The notes under the pieces were generated by a model that searched no databases, was not told the origin of the DNA, and was given only the letters and a program-made list of their open reading frames with translations. The position numbers and the translations under genes are program-made. From Halobacillus litoralis (GTDB lineage Bacteria; Bacillota; Bacilli; Bacillales; Halobacillaceae), in NCBI RefSeq assembly GCF_020524085.2, contig NZ_CP129016.1, forward strand, positions 191,001-255,000: a stretch of 64,000 nt of DNA, given 5' to 3'. Position 1 is the first letter of the stretch. Each line of letters begins with the position of its first letter. Positions 33,468 to 42,730 of the stretch are shown here, piece by piece.

Positions 33468-34289
33468 TTAGCGCCATGGCAGCAACCTGGCCTGCAGTCC
33501 CCGGAGAATGATCGAAAACAAATAGCCGAAAAACGAAATGAGTACAAGTCCAACGAACATTTCTTTTAACAAAAAGGCTTTATACGATGTCCAGATCAAA
33601 TACCCAATCCCTGAGTTAGCCCCCATCATTTCCGCTGCGACAATTGTCAACAACGCAATTGCCTGCCCCATTTGAATACCTTCAAGCATGACCGGAAGGG
33701 AACCCGGCAGAGCAATTTTGAAGAAAAACTGCTTCGAATCCGCTCCATAATTTTTCGCCACATCCAAATAAATGCGGTCAATGTTCACAACACCCGCCAC
33801 CGTATTAATGACAACAGGGAAAAACACACTCCCAGCAATTGTCACAACTTTGGAAACTTCACCGACGCCGAATAAAATAATGATGATTGGCAAAAGCGCA
33901 AGGGTCGGGATCGGCATCAATGCCATGATAAGAGGTGAAAGGAAGTGGCGGATTGGTCCGTAAAGTCCCATCAAAAGACCGATCACCACCGCGGGTATGA
34001 CCCCGAGCAAAAACCCGGCAAAAATACGAAACAAAGAAATCCCGACATGATGGAACAGTTCTCCGCTCATCCCCATTGCCCAGAACGTGCCGACGATCTC
34101 TGTTGGTGGCGGGAAGAAACGCGCATCAATCAGTCCCGTTCGTGATAAAAACTCCCATAGTAATACAATGAAAATTGGCGATGAAATGGTCAGTATCTGC
34201 TTGAGGCGATGCTGCATCTGCCGCTTTTTCCACTCTTGTTTTTCCATTTGTAAAGGGTCCGTCATAGATTCCCTTAGGCCATCTTTCAT
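33468..34289 (-). CDS. SsuC/TauC-type ABC transporter permease
   Basis: A 273-residue permease with six hydrophobic segments and the BPD_transp_1 core. The EAA-like loop is seen as DVAKNYGADSKQFFFKIALPGSLPVMLEGIQMG (about 173-205; key residues G-A-D...F-x-I-x-L-P). A charged N-terminal tail of about 35 residues precedes the first segment. First gene of the importer unit. Start at the ATG 34287-34289, eight bases after AGAGG; a GTG three codons upstream is the alternative. Substrate class: sulfonate, taurine or a thiamine-precursor-like molecule. Confidence 0.87.
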   Translation of the reverse strand: MKDGLRESMTDPLQMEKQEWKKRQMQHRLKQILTISSPIFIVLLWEFLSRTGLIDARFFPPPTEIVGTFWAMGMSGELFHHVGISLFRIFAGFLLGVIPAVVIGLLMGLYGPIRHFLSPLIMALMPIPTLALLPIIIILFGVGEVSKVVTIAGSVFFPVVINTVAGVVNIDRIYLDVAKNYGADSKQFFFKIALPGSLPVMLEGIQMGQAIALLTIVAAEMMGANSGIGYLIWTSYKAFLLKEMFVGLVLISFFGYLFSIILRGLQARLLPWR

Positions 34290-34375
34290 TTTCACCACCT
34301 CTACAGCTAATTTATGTGCGAACGCCCAATTGTGTGAAATCGTATCTTTTACATATTATAAAAATGGGTTTTCAC

Positions 34376-34407
34376 AAAAAAAAAAACGCCACTCAGGCGT
34401 CTTTTTT
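34376..34407 (-). terminator. Terminator of the coiled-coil gene
   Basis: ACGCC / GGCGT stem in an A-rich/T-rich context with a T10 run on the minus strand. Confidence 0.75.
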
Positions 34408-35752
34408 ACTCTTTATCTTCATTTCTTTCCTCAAGATTCGTCGATAGTTCTTCCAACTTCTGTTCTAAAACTTTCATGAAGGCGACTTTTCCTTCCTGAT
34501 TGCCAGCAGGCGGAACTTCTTCTCCAAAGATGTACCTCATGTGTTCCTCCATCTGAGAAAAAAACTCCCCTTCTCCGATCTGTTCTAAATAGGGAGGAGA
34601 TTGAAAAGCAGCCAACTCTCTTTTCAATGCTTCGTTCTCTTTCCTCTGCTTTTCTGATTCGCTACTAAGCTTATTTATTTGTGTGCGCATGCGTTTTGTT
34701 TCCACTTGATTAGCAGAAAGAGTTTCTTGTAACCCTTTCACTTCTCCCTTGAAGGTATGACACTCTTTTTTCCATTTATTCACTTCTTTATCGGCGTCTT
34801 GTTTCTCTTTCAGCCTTTCCTTTTCAAACTGTTCTTTTTCTTTCCGATAGGTGTTTTCTAATTCTGAATAATCGTCTCTCGCTTTAGTGAGTGAATCGTT
34901 CACACCTTTTAATTCTTCCATGAAGGTTTGTGAACGCTGAGTAAGTTCTTCATTCATTCTTTCTAACTCTTCCTTATTCTGCTTCCAAATTTCCGCTGCT
35001 TTTGAATGTGTTTGATTGGATTCATCCAATTGTTTTCTTATTGTTATGCATTCCTGTTGAGCTCTTTTTTTCATTTGCTGCTCATTAAGTCTCGCGGTCC
35101 GCTCATTATTGAAATGATTTTGTAGAAAAGAAAAATCTCGTTGTACTTGGATGATCATTTGCTTTTTTTGCTCCAATTGCTCGTTTAACTGTCTACATTC
35201 AACCTCCACTTTCTCAATTTCACGAGAAAAGCTTTTCTTGCTTTCTGCTATATGTTCTTTTAGTCTATTCACTTCCTCTTCGGCTTCCGATTTAGCTTCC
35301 GTAACTATTTGTAGTTTTTGCTGAATTTCTGCATAGCTCCTTTGTAACATGGAAAGATCTTTTTGAGATTGGAAGAGTCTTCTTCTTGTCTCTGCCAGTC
35401 CGCCTTCCAGATCCTGAACTTGACCAGATAATTCTTTTTCCTTATTGCTCCACTCGATGGCTGTATTTTGCCAATCCTTTATCTCACTCTTATATTTTCT
35501 CTCTTGTTCCTCATAACGGTTTACTTGTTCCTCAAACCCTTGAATTCTTCGCGTTAATTCTCCATTTAAGACAGATTCTTCGTTATTCCATTGCTGAATT
35601 GTCTCTTGTAATTCTTCGTTCTCTACTTTTAATTTCTCTAGTTGGGAGTAATGATAATTATCTTGATAATCCTTCACCTTTTTCTTGTATTTGTCCAATT
35701 CAGCCCTATAATAAATCAACTTTTGCTGTAACTGGATAGGATCTTTTTTCAC
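34406..35752 (-). CDS. Long coiled-coil protein, function unknown
   Basis: A 448-residue, highly charged protein (Glu, Lys, Gln-rich) predicted to be an almost continuous coiled coil from about residue 10 to 365, with no membrane segment or signal peptide. The C-terminal 75 residues (PPYLEQIGEGEFFSQMEEH, then FGEEVPPAGNQEGKVAF) form a short distinct tail. It starts at a GTG (35750-35752) behind AAGGGGG; no ATG is better placed. Such proteins often act as scaffolds or cytoskeletal linkers in division or sporulation. No family is recognised. Divergent from a small Cys/Lys-rich protein gene. Confidence 0.72.
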   Translation of the reverse strand: MKKDPIQLQQKLIYYRAELDKYKKKVKDYQDNYHYSQLEKLKVENEELQETIQQWNNEESVLNGELTRRIQGFEEQVNRYEEQERKYKSEIKDWQNTAIEWSNKEKELSGQVQDLEGGLAETRRRLFQSQKDLSMLQRSYAEIQQKLQIVTEAKSEAEEEVNRLKEHIAESKKSFSREIEKVEVECRQLNEQLEQKKQMIIQVQRDFSFLQNHFNNERTARLNEQQMKKRAQQECITIRKQLDESNQTHSKAAEIWKQNKEELERMNEELTQRSQTFMEELKGVNDSLTKARDDYSELENTYRKEKEQFEKERLKEKQDADKEVNKWKKECHTFKGEVKGLQETLSANQVETKRMRTQINKLSSESEKQRKENEALKRELAAFQSPPYLEQIGEGEFFSQMEEHMRYIFGEEVPPAGNQEGKVAFMKVLEQKLEELSTNLEERNEDKE

Positions 35753-35909
35753 ACACTCCGCCCCCTTTTAACAGAAAACCGATTGGTCCATTTTATGTTA
35801 AGAGTTCACTTTTTATCACTTTCCTTACCATAACCGATTACAGACTTGGATGAGCCGTCTCCATAATGGAAGGACTGCTTATGATATATATAAGAAAGGA
35901 GAAGGAAAC

Positions 35910-36113
35910 ATGAGAAGGAAAAAGCATCGAGAAGCTTTAAGACAAAAAACACAACAACAAAATAGCGAGATAAACACCACCCAAATATCAAGAAAACGAA
36001 CTCGTAAAAAATCAGGCGGCTGTGGATGCGGCAAAAAAAAAGAACTAAATCATAAAAAGAGAATGGAAGATAAACTTCCATTCTCTTTTTATGATGGGTC
36101 CACTTCTGTATAA
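35910..36113 (+). CDS. Small basic CGCGKKK protein, 3' end probably frameshifted
   Basis: The ATG at 35910 follows AAAGGAG and encodes a very basic protein starting MRRKKHREALRQK and reaching KKSGGCGCGKKK. As written, the frame runs through an A9 run (36033-36041) and then through the terminator hairpin, giving 67 residues and a 25-bp overlap with the convergent gene. With eight A instead of nine it would end as GCGCGKKKN after 45 residues, just before the terminator, which is the more sensible gene. The CGCG pair could bind a metal or form disulfides in a spore layer; no family is recognised. Confidence 0.6.
   Translation: MRRKKHREALRQKTQQQNSEINTTQISRKRTRKKSGGCGCGKKKELNHKKRMEDKLPFSFYDGSTSV
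36054..36090. terminator. Bidirectional terminator
   Basis: AAAAAGAGAATGGAAG / CTTCCATTCTCTTTTT with a five-base loop, between convergent genes. Confidence 0.88.
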
Positions 36114-36796
36114 GCATTCTGATCAGCAACAACATCCAGTCTTTCAGGTACACGGATATAAAGAGCGGATCCGTTCCAATGGGAAACCATTGTATCCACC
36201 CACATCGACCCTTTCTTCCTATCAAACAAGCGGAAAGGAAACTCAGAACCAAACAGTTTGTATCTCAGATCCTTTTTCTCTCCTGGATCTACCGAAAGTG
36301 TCCTCATATCCACATTTACTGCTGGCATATATTTCTCTTCCACTTTATACCCATTGATCATCATCGGTGTCTGATAATAGAAAGCCTCCATAGTCTCTGT
36401 AAGATCTTCCGTATGCTCCACAAAAATATTGATGCTGTTCACATCATTTTCTATCACTTGAAGAATCAATTGTTCTTCATTAAAAGGAAACGACCATTCA
36501 TGGATGAGCCACTCTTCCATTTTGTCCATCTTCCCTTGATGAACCGCTTCATAAAATTGCTGAGACTTTTGTTCTTCCTCCTCCTCACTCTCCTGTCCTC
36601 GCAATTCAGTGTTTCCAATTGGAAGCGCCAAAAAAATAACCGCTGAAGCCACTAACAGGAAAGTATATCCAATAAGCATCCAGAACCCTGTCTTCCCTCT
36701 CCCAAAACCGAATCGGGAACTTTTCTTAATGAGAAGACTTAATGCAATGAAAACCGCAAGCAATATTAGGACTGGCAAGAAAGCTACTATAATCAT
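36089..36796 (-). CDS. Membrane-anchored hypothetical protein
   Basis: A 235-residue protein with two hydrophobic segments near the N terminus (about 3-25 and 40-62), then a stretch ESEEEEE and a soluble C-terminal domain of about 165 residues that would face outward or inward depending on topology. No family recognised. Its ATG overlaps the stop of the upstream ABC permease gene (ATGA), so it belongs to the GntR/ABC operon and is probably an accessory subunit. Ends at a bidirectional terminator. Confidence 0.65.
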   Translation of the reverse strand: MIIVAFLPVLILLAVFIALSLLIKKSSRFGFGRGKTGFWMLIGYTFLLVASAVIFLALPIGNTELRGQESEEEEEQKSQQFYEAVHQGKMDKMEEWLIHEWSFPFNEEQLILQVIENDVNSINIFVEHTEDLTETMEAFYYQTPMMINGYKVEEKYMPAVNVDMRTLSVDPGEKKDLRYKLFGSEFPFRLFDRKKGSMWVDTMVSHWNGSALYIRVPERLDVVADQNAYTEVDPS

Positions 36797-37542
36797 TGCT
36801 TCACCTCCAAACGATTGGAAACGAGGACAGCCAGTGCATAGAAAATGGTCGTAGCAGAGAGGGTCTTAAGTGTAAAAAGCCACGCATTGCTTTCTTCAAA
36901 AAAGAATTCAAAGAAGTACACCTGAACTTGTAATCCGCCTCGCGATAATAAAATCATCAAACCCACTACGACAATCGGAAGAATAATGACGAGCATTTTA
37001 TTCAACTGAACAATCATTCCGGCCAAATAGCCTAGGCTGCTGAACAGAAAAACGATGAGAATGGTCGCAAGAATGCCTTGCAGCCATGCACTCACAGTAC
37101 CGACTCCCTGGGTAAAAAGCATTTCTTCTCCCGGCAAAACAGCATAGGCAAACAGTTTCAAAGCAAAACTGGACATCAAAGCGGTCAGCGAGCCGATCAC
37201 ACATATCATAAACAGGAAGGCAATCGTTGAAAGTGTACTCGTCTGCCTGTTCGTGACAAATGCGAAATCATCTTCCCGGTAAGCTTTCGTCGTTAATAGA
37301 AAAGCCGTCAAAAAGCCCCAGAAAATCGTAAAACCGACGACGATGTCTGCTGTGTAATAGGTGATGTTCACATCGTATCCTGTTCTCCCACTCCCCATCG
37401 AACCTGAGCCGTTCAACGAAAACAAAAGTCCGAGAAGCTGAATGACCACGAGAGAAGTGAAGACGCCTGTATATGCCCTCCATTTATATCCGATTTGCCG
37501 CTTAACGATTTCAGACGTCTGCACTTCGATCAAAGACATCAT
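36793..37542 (-). CDS. ABC-2-like membrane permease of the YtrA-type operon
   Basis: A 249-residue membrane protein with six hydrophobic segments, the size and layout of ABC-2 permeases paired with YtrB-like ATPases. Segments include FTSLVVIQLLGLLFSL (about 28), VVGFTIFWGFLTAFLL (about 68) and IILPIVVVGLMILL (about 195). Start at the ATG 37540-37542 inside the end of the ATPase gene (31-bp overlap), behind AAAGGGAG. Together with the ATPase it would export or flip a substrate, in relatives linked to wall-active antibiotics; the substrate is unknown. Confidence 0.7.
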   Translation of the reverse strand: MMSLIEVQTSEIVKRQIGYKWRAYTGVFTSLVVIQLLGLLFSLNGSGSMGSGRTGYDVNITYYTADIVVGFTIFWGFLTAFLLTTKAYREDDFAFVTNRQTSTLSTIAFLFMICVIGSLTALMSSFALKLFAYAVLPGEEMLFTQGVGTVSAWLQGILATILIVFLFSSLGYLAGMIVQLNKMLVIILPIVVVGLMILLSRGGLQVQVYFFEFFFEESNAWLFTLKTLSATTIFYALAVLVSNRLEVKQ

Positions 37543-38428
37543 CCACACTCCCTTTGCCATTTTGAGATTCAGTCAGGTAGATACATAGATCATTCACTTT
37601 AACGGGGGAGACTTGTATCCCTGATTCCTTCAGACGCTGATAGTCATCATCCGTAAGGTCGTTTTTTATCACGGCATAACAAGTATCAAACGTCTGTTCT
37701 TTTTTCCATAGAATCATTTTTTCTTTCAGAATAGAATCAACCACATCCTTCTTTCCTGTGATTCCCACTCCATATTCTTTCAAGTCATCCATCGACATGT
37801 GCAGCCTCAAGGCTCCCTCATGAATCACGAGTACCTCTTCAAGCAGATCTTCCATTTCTTCCAAGTGATGCGTCGATAATAGAATTGTTCTAGGGTGCAC
37901 CAAATAATCCTTCAGTAACGCACGGTAAAAGTCTTTTCGGACCGCTGCATCCATTCCTGTCGTTGGTTCATCAAAAATTGTAAGCGGTGATCTTGAAGCA
38001 AGACCTATGATCATATTAAACGTGCTTTCTTTCCCTTTGGATAGTTCATTGTGCCGCTGTTTCGAATCAAAACCGAAGTACTCAAACAAACGGAGGGCTA
38101 AATCATGATCCCAATGGTGATAAAAACGCTTCCCCTCCTCAAGAATCTCTTTCAAGTTGAGCGCCGCTGGGAAATTCATAGCATCATCGATATAAATCGT
38201 ATTTGCAGAAACAAACAAATTGTTAAACGGTCTTCTCCCGTAAACTTCGATGACCCCCGATTTCTCCTTTAGTAACCCCGAGAGTATTTTCAGCAGCGTC
38301 GTTTTTCCTGCTCCATTTCTGCCGATCACACCGACAATTTTATTCTCATCCACAGAAAAAGAAAGGTCGTTCAGCGCGGTCTTCCGATAAAAACGCTTAT
38401 TTAAATCCTTACATTTAATTGCCTTCAT
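37511..38428 (-). CDS. YtrB-like ABC transporter ATPase
   Basis: A 305-residue ABC ATPase of the YtrB/antibiotic-exporter group. Walker A GRNGAGKTTLL (about 36-46), signature region ELSKGKES (about 128-135, a divergent LSKGK form common in YtrB), Walker B PLTIFDEPTTGMD (about 148-160) and switch HHLEE (about 186). A C-terminal region of about 90 residues is outside the ATPase core. Its ATG overlaps the gntR stop (ATGA). Part of a GntR-ATPase-permease-membrane protein operon. Confidence 0.87.
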   Translation of the reverse strand: MKAIKCKDLNKRFYRKTALNDLSFSVDENKIVGVIGRNGAGKTTLLKILSGLLKEKSGVIEVYGRRPFNNLFVSANTIYIDDAMNFPAALNLKEILEEGKRFYHHWDHDLALRLFEYFGFDSKQRHNELSKGKESTFNMIIGLASRSPLTIFDEPTTGMDAAVRKDFYRALLKDYLVHPRTILLSTHHLEEMEDLLEEVLVIHEGALRLHMSMDDLKEYGVGITGKKDVVDSILKEKMILWKKEQTFDTCYAVIKNDLTDDDYQRLKESGIQVSPVKVNDLCIYLTESQNGKGSVDDVFDRSADV

Positions 38429-38802
38429 CCCTTTTCCCCTCTCCAAGCATCCTTGACAAGCTTAATAGTGTCTTCCACTGAAAGCTCCAGTCTTCCGGCT
38501 TCTGTGACGAGATCCTCGACTAAGTTTTTCAGTGTCTGATTTTTGCGTTTTTCGACGATGATTGATTTAGCGTTGGTCGAGACAAATTTGCCGAGTCCTC
38601 GTTTGTCGTAAAGAATACCTTCTTCAGCAAGCTTCGTCAGACCTTTGGCGGCTGTTGCCGGGTTGATGTTATACAAGTCGGCGAGTTTATATTGTGAATA
38701 CACTTTCTCATCGGCCTGGAAATTCCCATGCAGGATTTCGCTTTCCAGCCACTCGGCAATTTGAATATAGATTGGCTTTAAGCCGTCGGTATCGAGAATC
38801 AA
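38425..38802 (-). CDS. GntR-family regulator, YtrA subfamily
   Basis: A 125-residue repressor with a GntR winged helix (PIYIQIAEWLESEILHGNF, about 11-29; KLADLYNINPATAAKGLTKL, about 40-59) and only a short helical tail, the YtrA type that controls linked ABC transporters. A longer frame reaches an ATG at 38913, but the promoter lies inside it; I therefore choose the TTG at 38800-38802, eight bases after GAAGGTG. First gene of a four-gene operon and probably its own repressor. Confidence 0.85.
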   Translation of the reverse strand: MILDTDGLKPIYIQIAEWLESEILHGNFQADEKVYSQYKLADLYNINPATAAKGLTKLAEEGILYDKRGLGKFVSTNAKSIIVEKRKNQTLKNLVEDLVTEAGRLELSVEDTIKLVKDAWRGEKG

Positions 38803-38845
38803 TGGATCACCTTCTCTCTGAATGGGTGCATTAGTGTTGTAATGT

Positions 38846-38874
38846 AGTATATGACTATTTCTAACTTTTGACAA
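38846..38874 (-). promoter_or_regulatory. Promoter and operator of the gntR-ABC operon
   Basis: Minus-strand TTGTCA (38869-38874), 17-base spacer, TATACT (38846-38851). The -10 overlaps the dyad TAGTCATATACTA, a likely binding site of the encoded GntR-family protein. Confidence 0.75.
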
Positions 38875-38970
38875 GGAAAAAATTACACTTGGGTCTTGAA
38901 ATTTCCTCTTCACTGATGGACACTTATTGTGATGGTTGAAAGCGATTACATACTTAGGAGGTTGTTTAGG

Positions 38971-40305
38971 ATGCTTCGAGGAATCACAAATTTTTTCGAC
39001 CGGATGGTGCAGCGTTTCTTACCAGATGCGTTTTTGTTCGCCATCATTTTGACACTTGTCGTTTTTGGATTAGGGATTTTCTTCACAGGTAGCTCACCAG
39101 GACAAATGGTGCAATTTTGGGGAGATGGCTTTTGGAACCTGCTCGCCTTTGCCATGCAAATGTCTTTGATCGTTGTCACGGGATACATACTTGCGAATAC
39201 CCCTTTAGTTAAATCTGCTTTATCTAAGATTAGTACGCTCGCGAAAACTCCGGGACAAGCCATTTTATTAGTTACTTTCGTAGCTGGAATTGCTTGTGTG
39301 ATCAACTATGGTTTCGGACTTGTAGCTGGTGCGCTCCTGACCGTCCATGTAGCGAGACGAGTACCAAACGTGGATTATCGTTTATTGATGGCCAGTGCTT
39401 ATAGTGGATTCATTCTTTGGCACGGAGGGTTTTCAGGATCCATTCCATTGACCATTGCGACAGAAGACCATTTTCTAGTCGATTCGATTGGCTCCATCGC
39501 TATTACAGACACCTTATTCAGCAGCATGAATATTTTTATTATCGTGACTTTACTTCTATCTCTTCCTCTACTTAACTTGTGGTTACTGAAATCCAGTGGT
39601 GACCTGAGTAAAAACAATCTCGACTTCTTAGAAAACGAAGATAAGGCTGAAAAGCAAATGGCCGCCACAACTGCCGACCTGACCCCGGCCGAACGGATGG
39701 AAAACAGCAAAATCATCTCTTACTTAATTGGGGCGCTTGGACTGGCCTTCATCGTCTACCACTTTGTCAGAAACGGTTTTGACCTCAATATTAATATTGT
39801 GAACTTTATTTTCTTATTCCTCGGAATCCTTTTTCACCAGACACCAAGAAGATTTTTGAACAGTGTAAACGATGGAGTGAAAAATGCTGGCGGAATCATC
39901 ATTCAATTCCCTTTCTATGCAGGAATCATGGGCATGATGGTCGCTTCTGGTTTATCTGAGCAAATGTCGAATTGGTTTGTGAGCATTTCAACCGAATTCA
40001 CGTTTCCTGTGCTCGCCTTCATCAGTGCCGGGATCGTTAACTTTTTCGTCCCTTCCGGGGGCGGACAGTGGGCCGTTCAAGCCCCGATTATGATTCCAGC
40101 TGCGATGGACCTTGGCGTAAGCACCGCCAAAACGGCGATGGCTGTCGCCTGGGGGGATGCCTGGACAAACATGATCCAGCCATTTTGGGCATTACCTCTT
40201 TTAGCGATTGCCGGATTAAAGGTTAAAGACATTATGGGATTTTGTGTCATCATTCTGCTTTGGAGTTTTATTCCGATTTCGATTGCTTTGCTATTTTTAA
40301 ACTAA
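38971..40305 (+). CDS. AtoE-type short-chain fatty acid transporter (TIGR00366)
   Basis: A 444-residue polytopic membrane protein of the AtoE/TIGR00366 family, thought to import short-chain fatty acids such as acetoacetate or butyrate. Seen are RFLPDAFLFAIILTLVVFG (about 12-30), NYGFGLVAGALL (about 105), SGFILWHGGFSGSIPLTIA (about 140-158) and FFVPSGGGQWAVQAPIM (about 350), the family's polar motif. Start at the ATG 38971 behind AGGAGG; the frame begins earlier at 38929 without a ribosome site. No thiolase or CoA-transferase is next to it, unlike in the ato operon. Monocistronic. Confidence 0.86.
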   Translation: MLRGITNFFDRMVQRFLPDAFLFAIILTLVVFGLGIFFTGSSPGQMVQFWGDGFWNLLAFAMQMSLIVVTGYILANTPLVKSALSKISTLAKTPGQAILLVTFVAGIACVINYGFGLVAGALLTVHVARRVPNVDYRLLMASAYSGFILWHGGFSGSIPLTIATEDHFLVDSIGSIAITDTLFSSMNIFIIVTLLLSLPLLNLWLLKSSGDLSKNNLDFLENEDKAEKQMAATTADLTPAERMENSKIISYLIGALGLAFIVYHFVRNGFDLNINIVNFIFLFLGILFHQTPRRFLNSVNDGVKNAGGIIIQFPFYAGIMGMMVASGLSEQMSNWFVSISTEFTFPVLAFISAGIVNFFVPSGGGQWAVQAPIMIPAAMDLGVSTAKTAMAVAWGDAWTNMIQPFWALPLLAIAGLKVKDIMGFCVIILLWSFIPISIALLFLN

Positions 40306-40315
40306 GTTTCTTAAG

Positions 40316-40355
40316 AAAAAAAATCCCTACCCAACTAAGTTGGATAGGGATTTTT
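40316..40355. terminator. Bidirectional terminator
   Basis: AAAAATCCCTA / TAGGGATTTTT stem with an inner CCAAC/GTTGG stem between convergent genes. Confidence 0.88.
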
Positions 40356-40362
40356 CCTCTTT

Positions 40363-41715
40363 TCATGCCCACTTTTGTACATCGACACACAATTGCTGAT
40401 AAGCCTTCGATTCATCCATCATTTGTTTATCTGCATACACTTTTGAAAGCCACCTGAGCGGCTCGGGTGTACTCGGTTTCAGTTCCATTTCCATTTGAAA
40501 GCATTCGATGGATTTCTCAAGCTGATGGAATCCATAGTACAGTTCTCCGAGCTCCTGCATACAATCCAGGTCTTCCCTAATTTCGTTCATCCGTTCCACT
40601 TTTCTTATAAGCGAACTCTTCTTCGAAAACGACTGCAGGGCGGCATGGACATGTTCAAGCTCCATCGTTTCAAGCAATCTTATAACGAATGCATCCAACA
40701 GCTCCCTGGTATGTTCCGGGTTCTGAGCTGTGATCCGTCTCATAAAAGGGAGAAGGTTCTCAGGGTTCTCATGAAAACGATTTTGTTCGAGTAAGGCCTT
40801 CACCTGTTTGAATTGTTCCTCATTCAGCATGAGCTCCCGTTCTGTATATAGACGCGCCACTGCACTTATATTTTCATTTACTAGATAGTGCTGGAAAAGA
40901 TCTTCTGTTACTAATGGAAAGGATGGAATTGTTTGAGACACTTGCTCAAGTAAGAAGGTTCGGCTATCGCAATCAAAATGCCTGGACAGAGAGGCTCGAT
41001 ACAATTGGTAGTTTTCCGGGGTCGGTTGGTTGTAAAAATGAGATAAGAGATGAGAAGACGCTTCAATCCATCGATTTTCTTCTTTTAATAGACGTTGATG
41101 GTCTTCAAATGATGCACACGTTTCCTTAAACAGAAGGTCGCGCTCCATAAGCGTGTGCGATTGTTCTAAGTATAGGTCCGCAAAGTCTCGATAAGCGAGG
41201 TCGTTGGCCATTTCTTTCACGAATCGATTATTCGGTGCAAAGTCACGCATCACCCGGATTACACGATAAGCTCCGGACATGTTCCCTTCACGACGGTATT
41301 GATAAAAGAGAGATTTCATATCTTGGAATAATTGTTTCTTAGGAATGAATGATTCAAAAAAGGTGAGGATTTTCGCCTGTTCCTGTCTGGAATATGGCCG
41401 TACGATTTTCTTTTTCAGCTGAGGATAGCTGATTTTATGAAGAGGAGAATTCATTTCAATCAAAGCTTGTAAAAATGGATGCGGGGAGTCATAAACCGTA
41501 CCTTCCTTGAAAGCACGGGCCACATAAGATTTGAGCTTTAGCCGTGTTGTCCGGACGGCTGTAAGATATTTTTGTTTATAGAAGAAAAGCATGTAACATT
41601 CGGATTGATCATTGAACGTTTCAACCAGCTGCATCTGCTCATAAAAGACTATACGGGATGGAACGAGCACTAACTCTTTCTTCTGCTGCTTGACATGAAT
41701 GGTCATTGGGTTCAT
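40363..41715 (-). CDS. TPR-like helical repeat protein, function unknown
   Basis: A 450-residue soluble protein, almost all helical. TPR-like units are visible near the C terminus (MQELGELYYGFHQLEKSIECF, then LRWLSKVYADKQMMDESKAY), while the middle holds degenerate repeats. The N-terminal 100 residues contain beta-strand-rich text (LVLVPSRIVFYEQMQLVETF) and may be a separate domain. No signal peptide or membrane segment. Start at the ATG 41713-41715, nine bases after GGAGG; the ATG two codons earlier is too close. No close family recognised; TPR proteins usually mediate protein contacts. Monocistronic. Confidence 0.68.
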   Translation of the reverse strand: MNPMTIHVKQQKKELVLVPSRIVFYEQMQLVETFNDQSECYMLFFYKQKYLTAVRTTRLKLKSYVARAFKEGTVYDSPHPFLQALIEMNSPLHKISYPQLKKKIVRPYSRQEQAKILTFFESFIPKKQLFQDMKSLFYQYRREGNMSGAYRVIRVMRDFAPNNRFVKEMANDLAYRDFADLYLEQSHTLMERDLLFKETCASFEDHQRLLKEENRWIEASSHLLSHFYNQPTPENYQLYRASLSRHFDCDSRTFLLEQVSQTIPSFPLVTEDLFQHYLVNENISAVARLYTERELMLNEEQFKQVKALLEQNRFHENPENLLPFMRRITAQNPEHTRELLDAFVIRLLETMELEHVHAALQSFSKKSSLIRKVERMNEIREDLDCMQELGELYYGFHQLEKSIECFQMEMELKPSTPEPLRWLSKVYADKQMMDESKAYQQLCVDVQKWA

Positions 41716-41847
41716 CAACATCCGCCTCCCTCTTTTCTTCACTATATCACAACGGACGTTCTGTGGTAAAAATAAGTCTTTTTGTAGAACATTCTAAATA
41801 ATGCGATTATAATAGTTCTAAAGATCCATAAAAAGGAGTGAGAATAC

Positions 41848-42477
41848 ATGGGCGCCCAACTACTGTTTCTAATCGTAAGTACCCTCAGCTGTATCACACT
41901 GATGAAATTGATCATGTTTGTGACACGAGGGCAATGGAAACAAAAACTCAATGAAGTAAGTCTCTCGTTCACCCTTGCCCTCCTGTGTGGATTTATCCTG
42001 ACATGGATTCCCACCCTTGCAATGATGTTTCAAAAATCTATCCCTTTTACCAGCCACTCTTTTTTTCTCTTTGGAAAAAACATTCTAATTTTTACCGTTT
42101 TCTTTTTCCTCACTTTCCTGACCATGAGCTTTATCGGAAACAAGAAGTTAAAAGCGGATCCCCTTCAGCAAAAAAATGTGCAAATGCATCTATTCTTAAG
42201 CTTGGCTATCAGTCTATTTCTACTTTTCTATACATATATCCTGACGAATGTATATTCCAGCACCCTCATGCTTAGCAAAGAGAATATCGTTTCTTCCTTA
42301 CTTTTGATGCTCGGCACCATTTATACAGCAACAAGGATTTTTGAACATATTCATATCGAGGAAGTGTTCATAAGAAAAACAAGGTCTTCCTTGACCACGT
42401 ATTGCAAAAGGAGTCTATCCTCTCCTGAAGGCTTTAATCCCATACTAATCTTTGTAAAACTGCTGTCATACTCGTAA
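41848..42477 (+). CDS. Hypothetical membrane protein
   Basis: A 209-residue protein with five hydrophobic segments (about 2-25, 40-62, 72-95, 112-135 and 145-163) and a basic C-terminal tail of about 40 residues. AAAAGGAG precedes the ATG by eleven bases. No family recognised. It stands alone, divergent from the TPR-like protein gene; the region between them is about 130 bp and could hold both promoters. Confidence 0.62.
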   Translation: MGAQLLFLIVSTLSCITLMKLIMFVTRGQWKQKLNEVSLSFTLALLCGFILTWIPTLAMMFQKSIPFTSHSFFLFGKNILIFTVFFFLTFLTMSFIGNKKLKADPLQQKNVQMHLFLSLAISLFLLFYTYILTNVYSSTLMLSKENIVSSLLLMLGTIYTATRIFEHIHIEEVFIRKTRSSLTTYCKRSLSSPEGFNPILIFVKLLSYS

Positions 42478-42730
42478 AAAACAGACCTTTCTCAAAAGTC
42501 TGTCAACCCAGGTAAACTAGTAAAATATCTATCTGAAGGATTTTTATTCCAAATTAGAGCTTAAAAAGTTTTTTCAAAAATCCCTGAGATTAAAGGGAGA
42601 AATGTTCACTTTCGAATCTAACAATCTTCTCTTATTAACTTATGGAAATATCATCCTCCTATGTTACAAAAGTTCAGTGGTACGATGGAGTCGTTCCAAA
42701 AAACAAAGGTTTCAAGGAGGAATTTTCAAC

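Noticed and set aside
34299..34375. TPP riboswitch before the SsuABC-like operon
   Set aside because: No CUGAGA or ACCUGA core is present, so a thiamine-precursor role is not supported.
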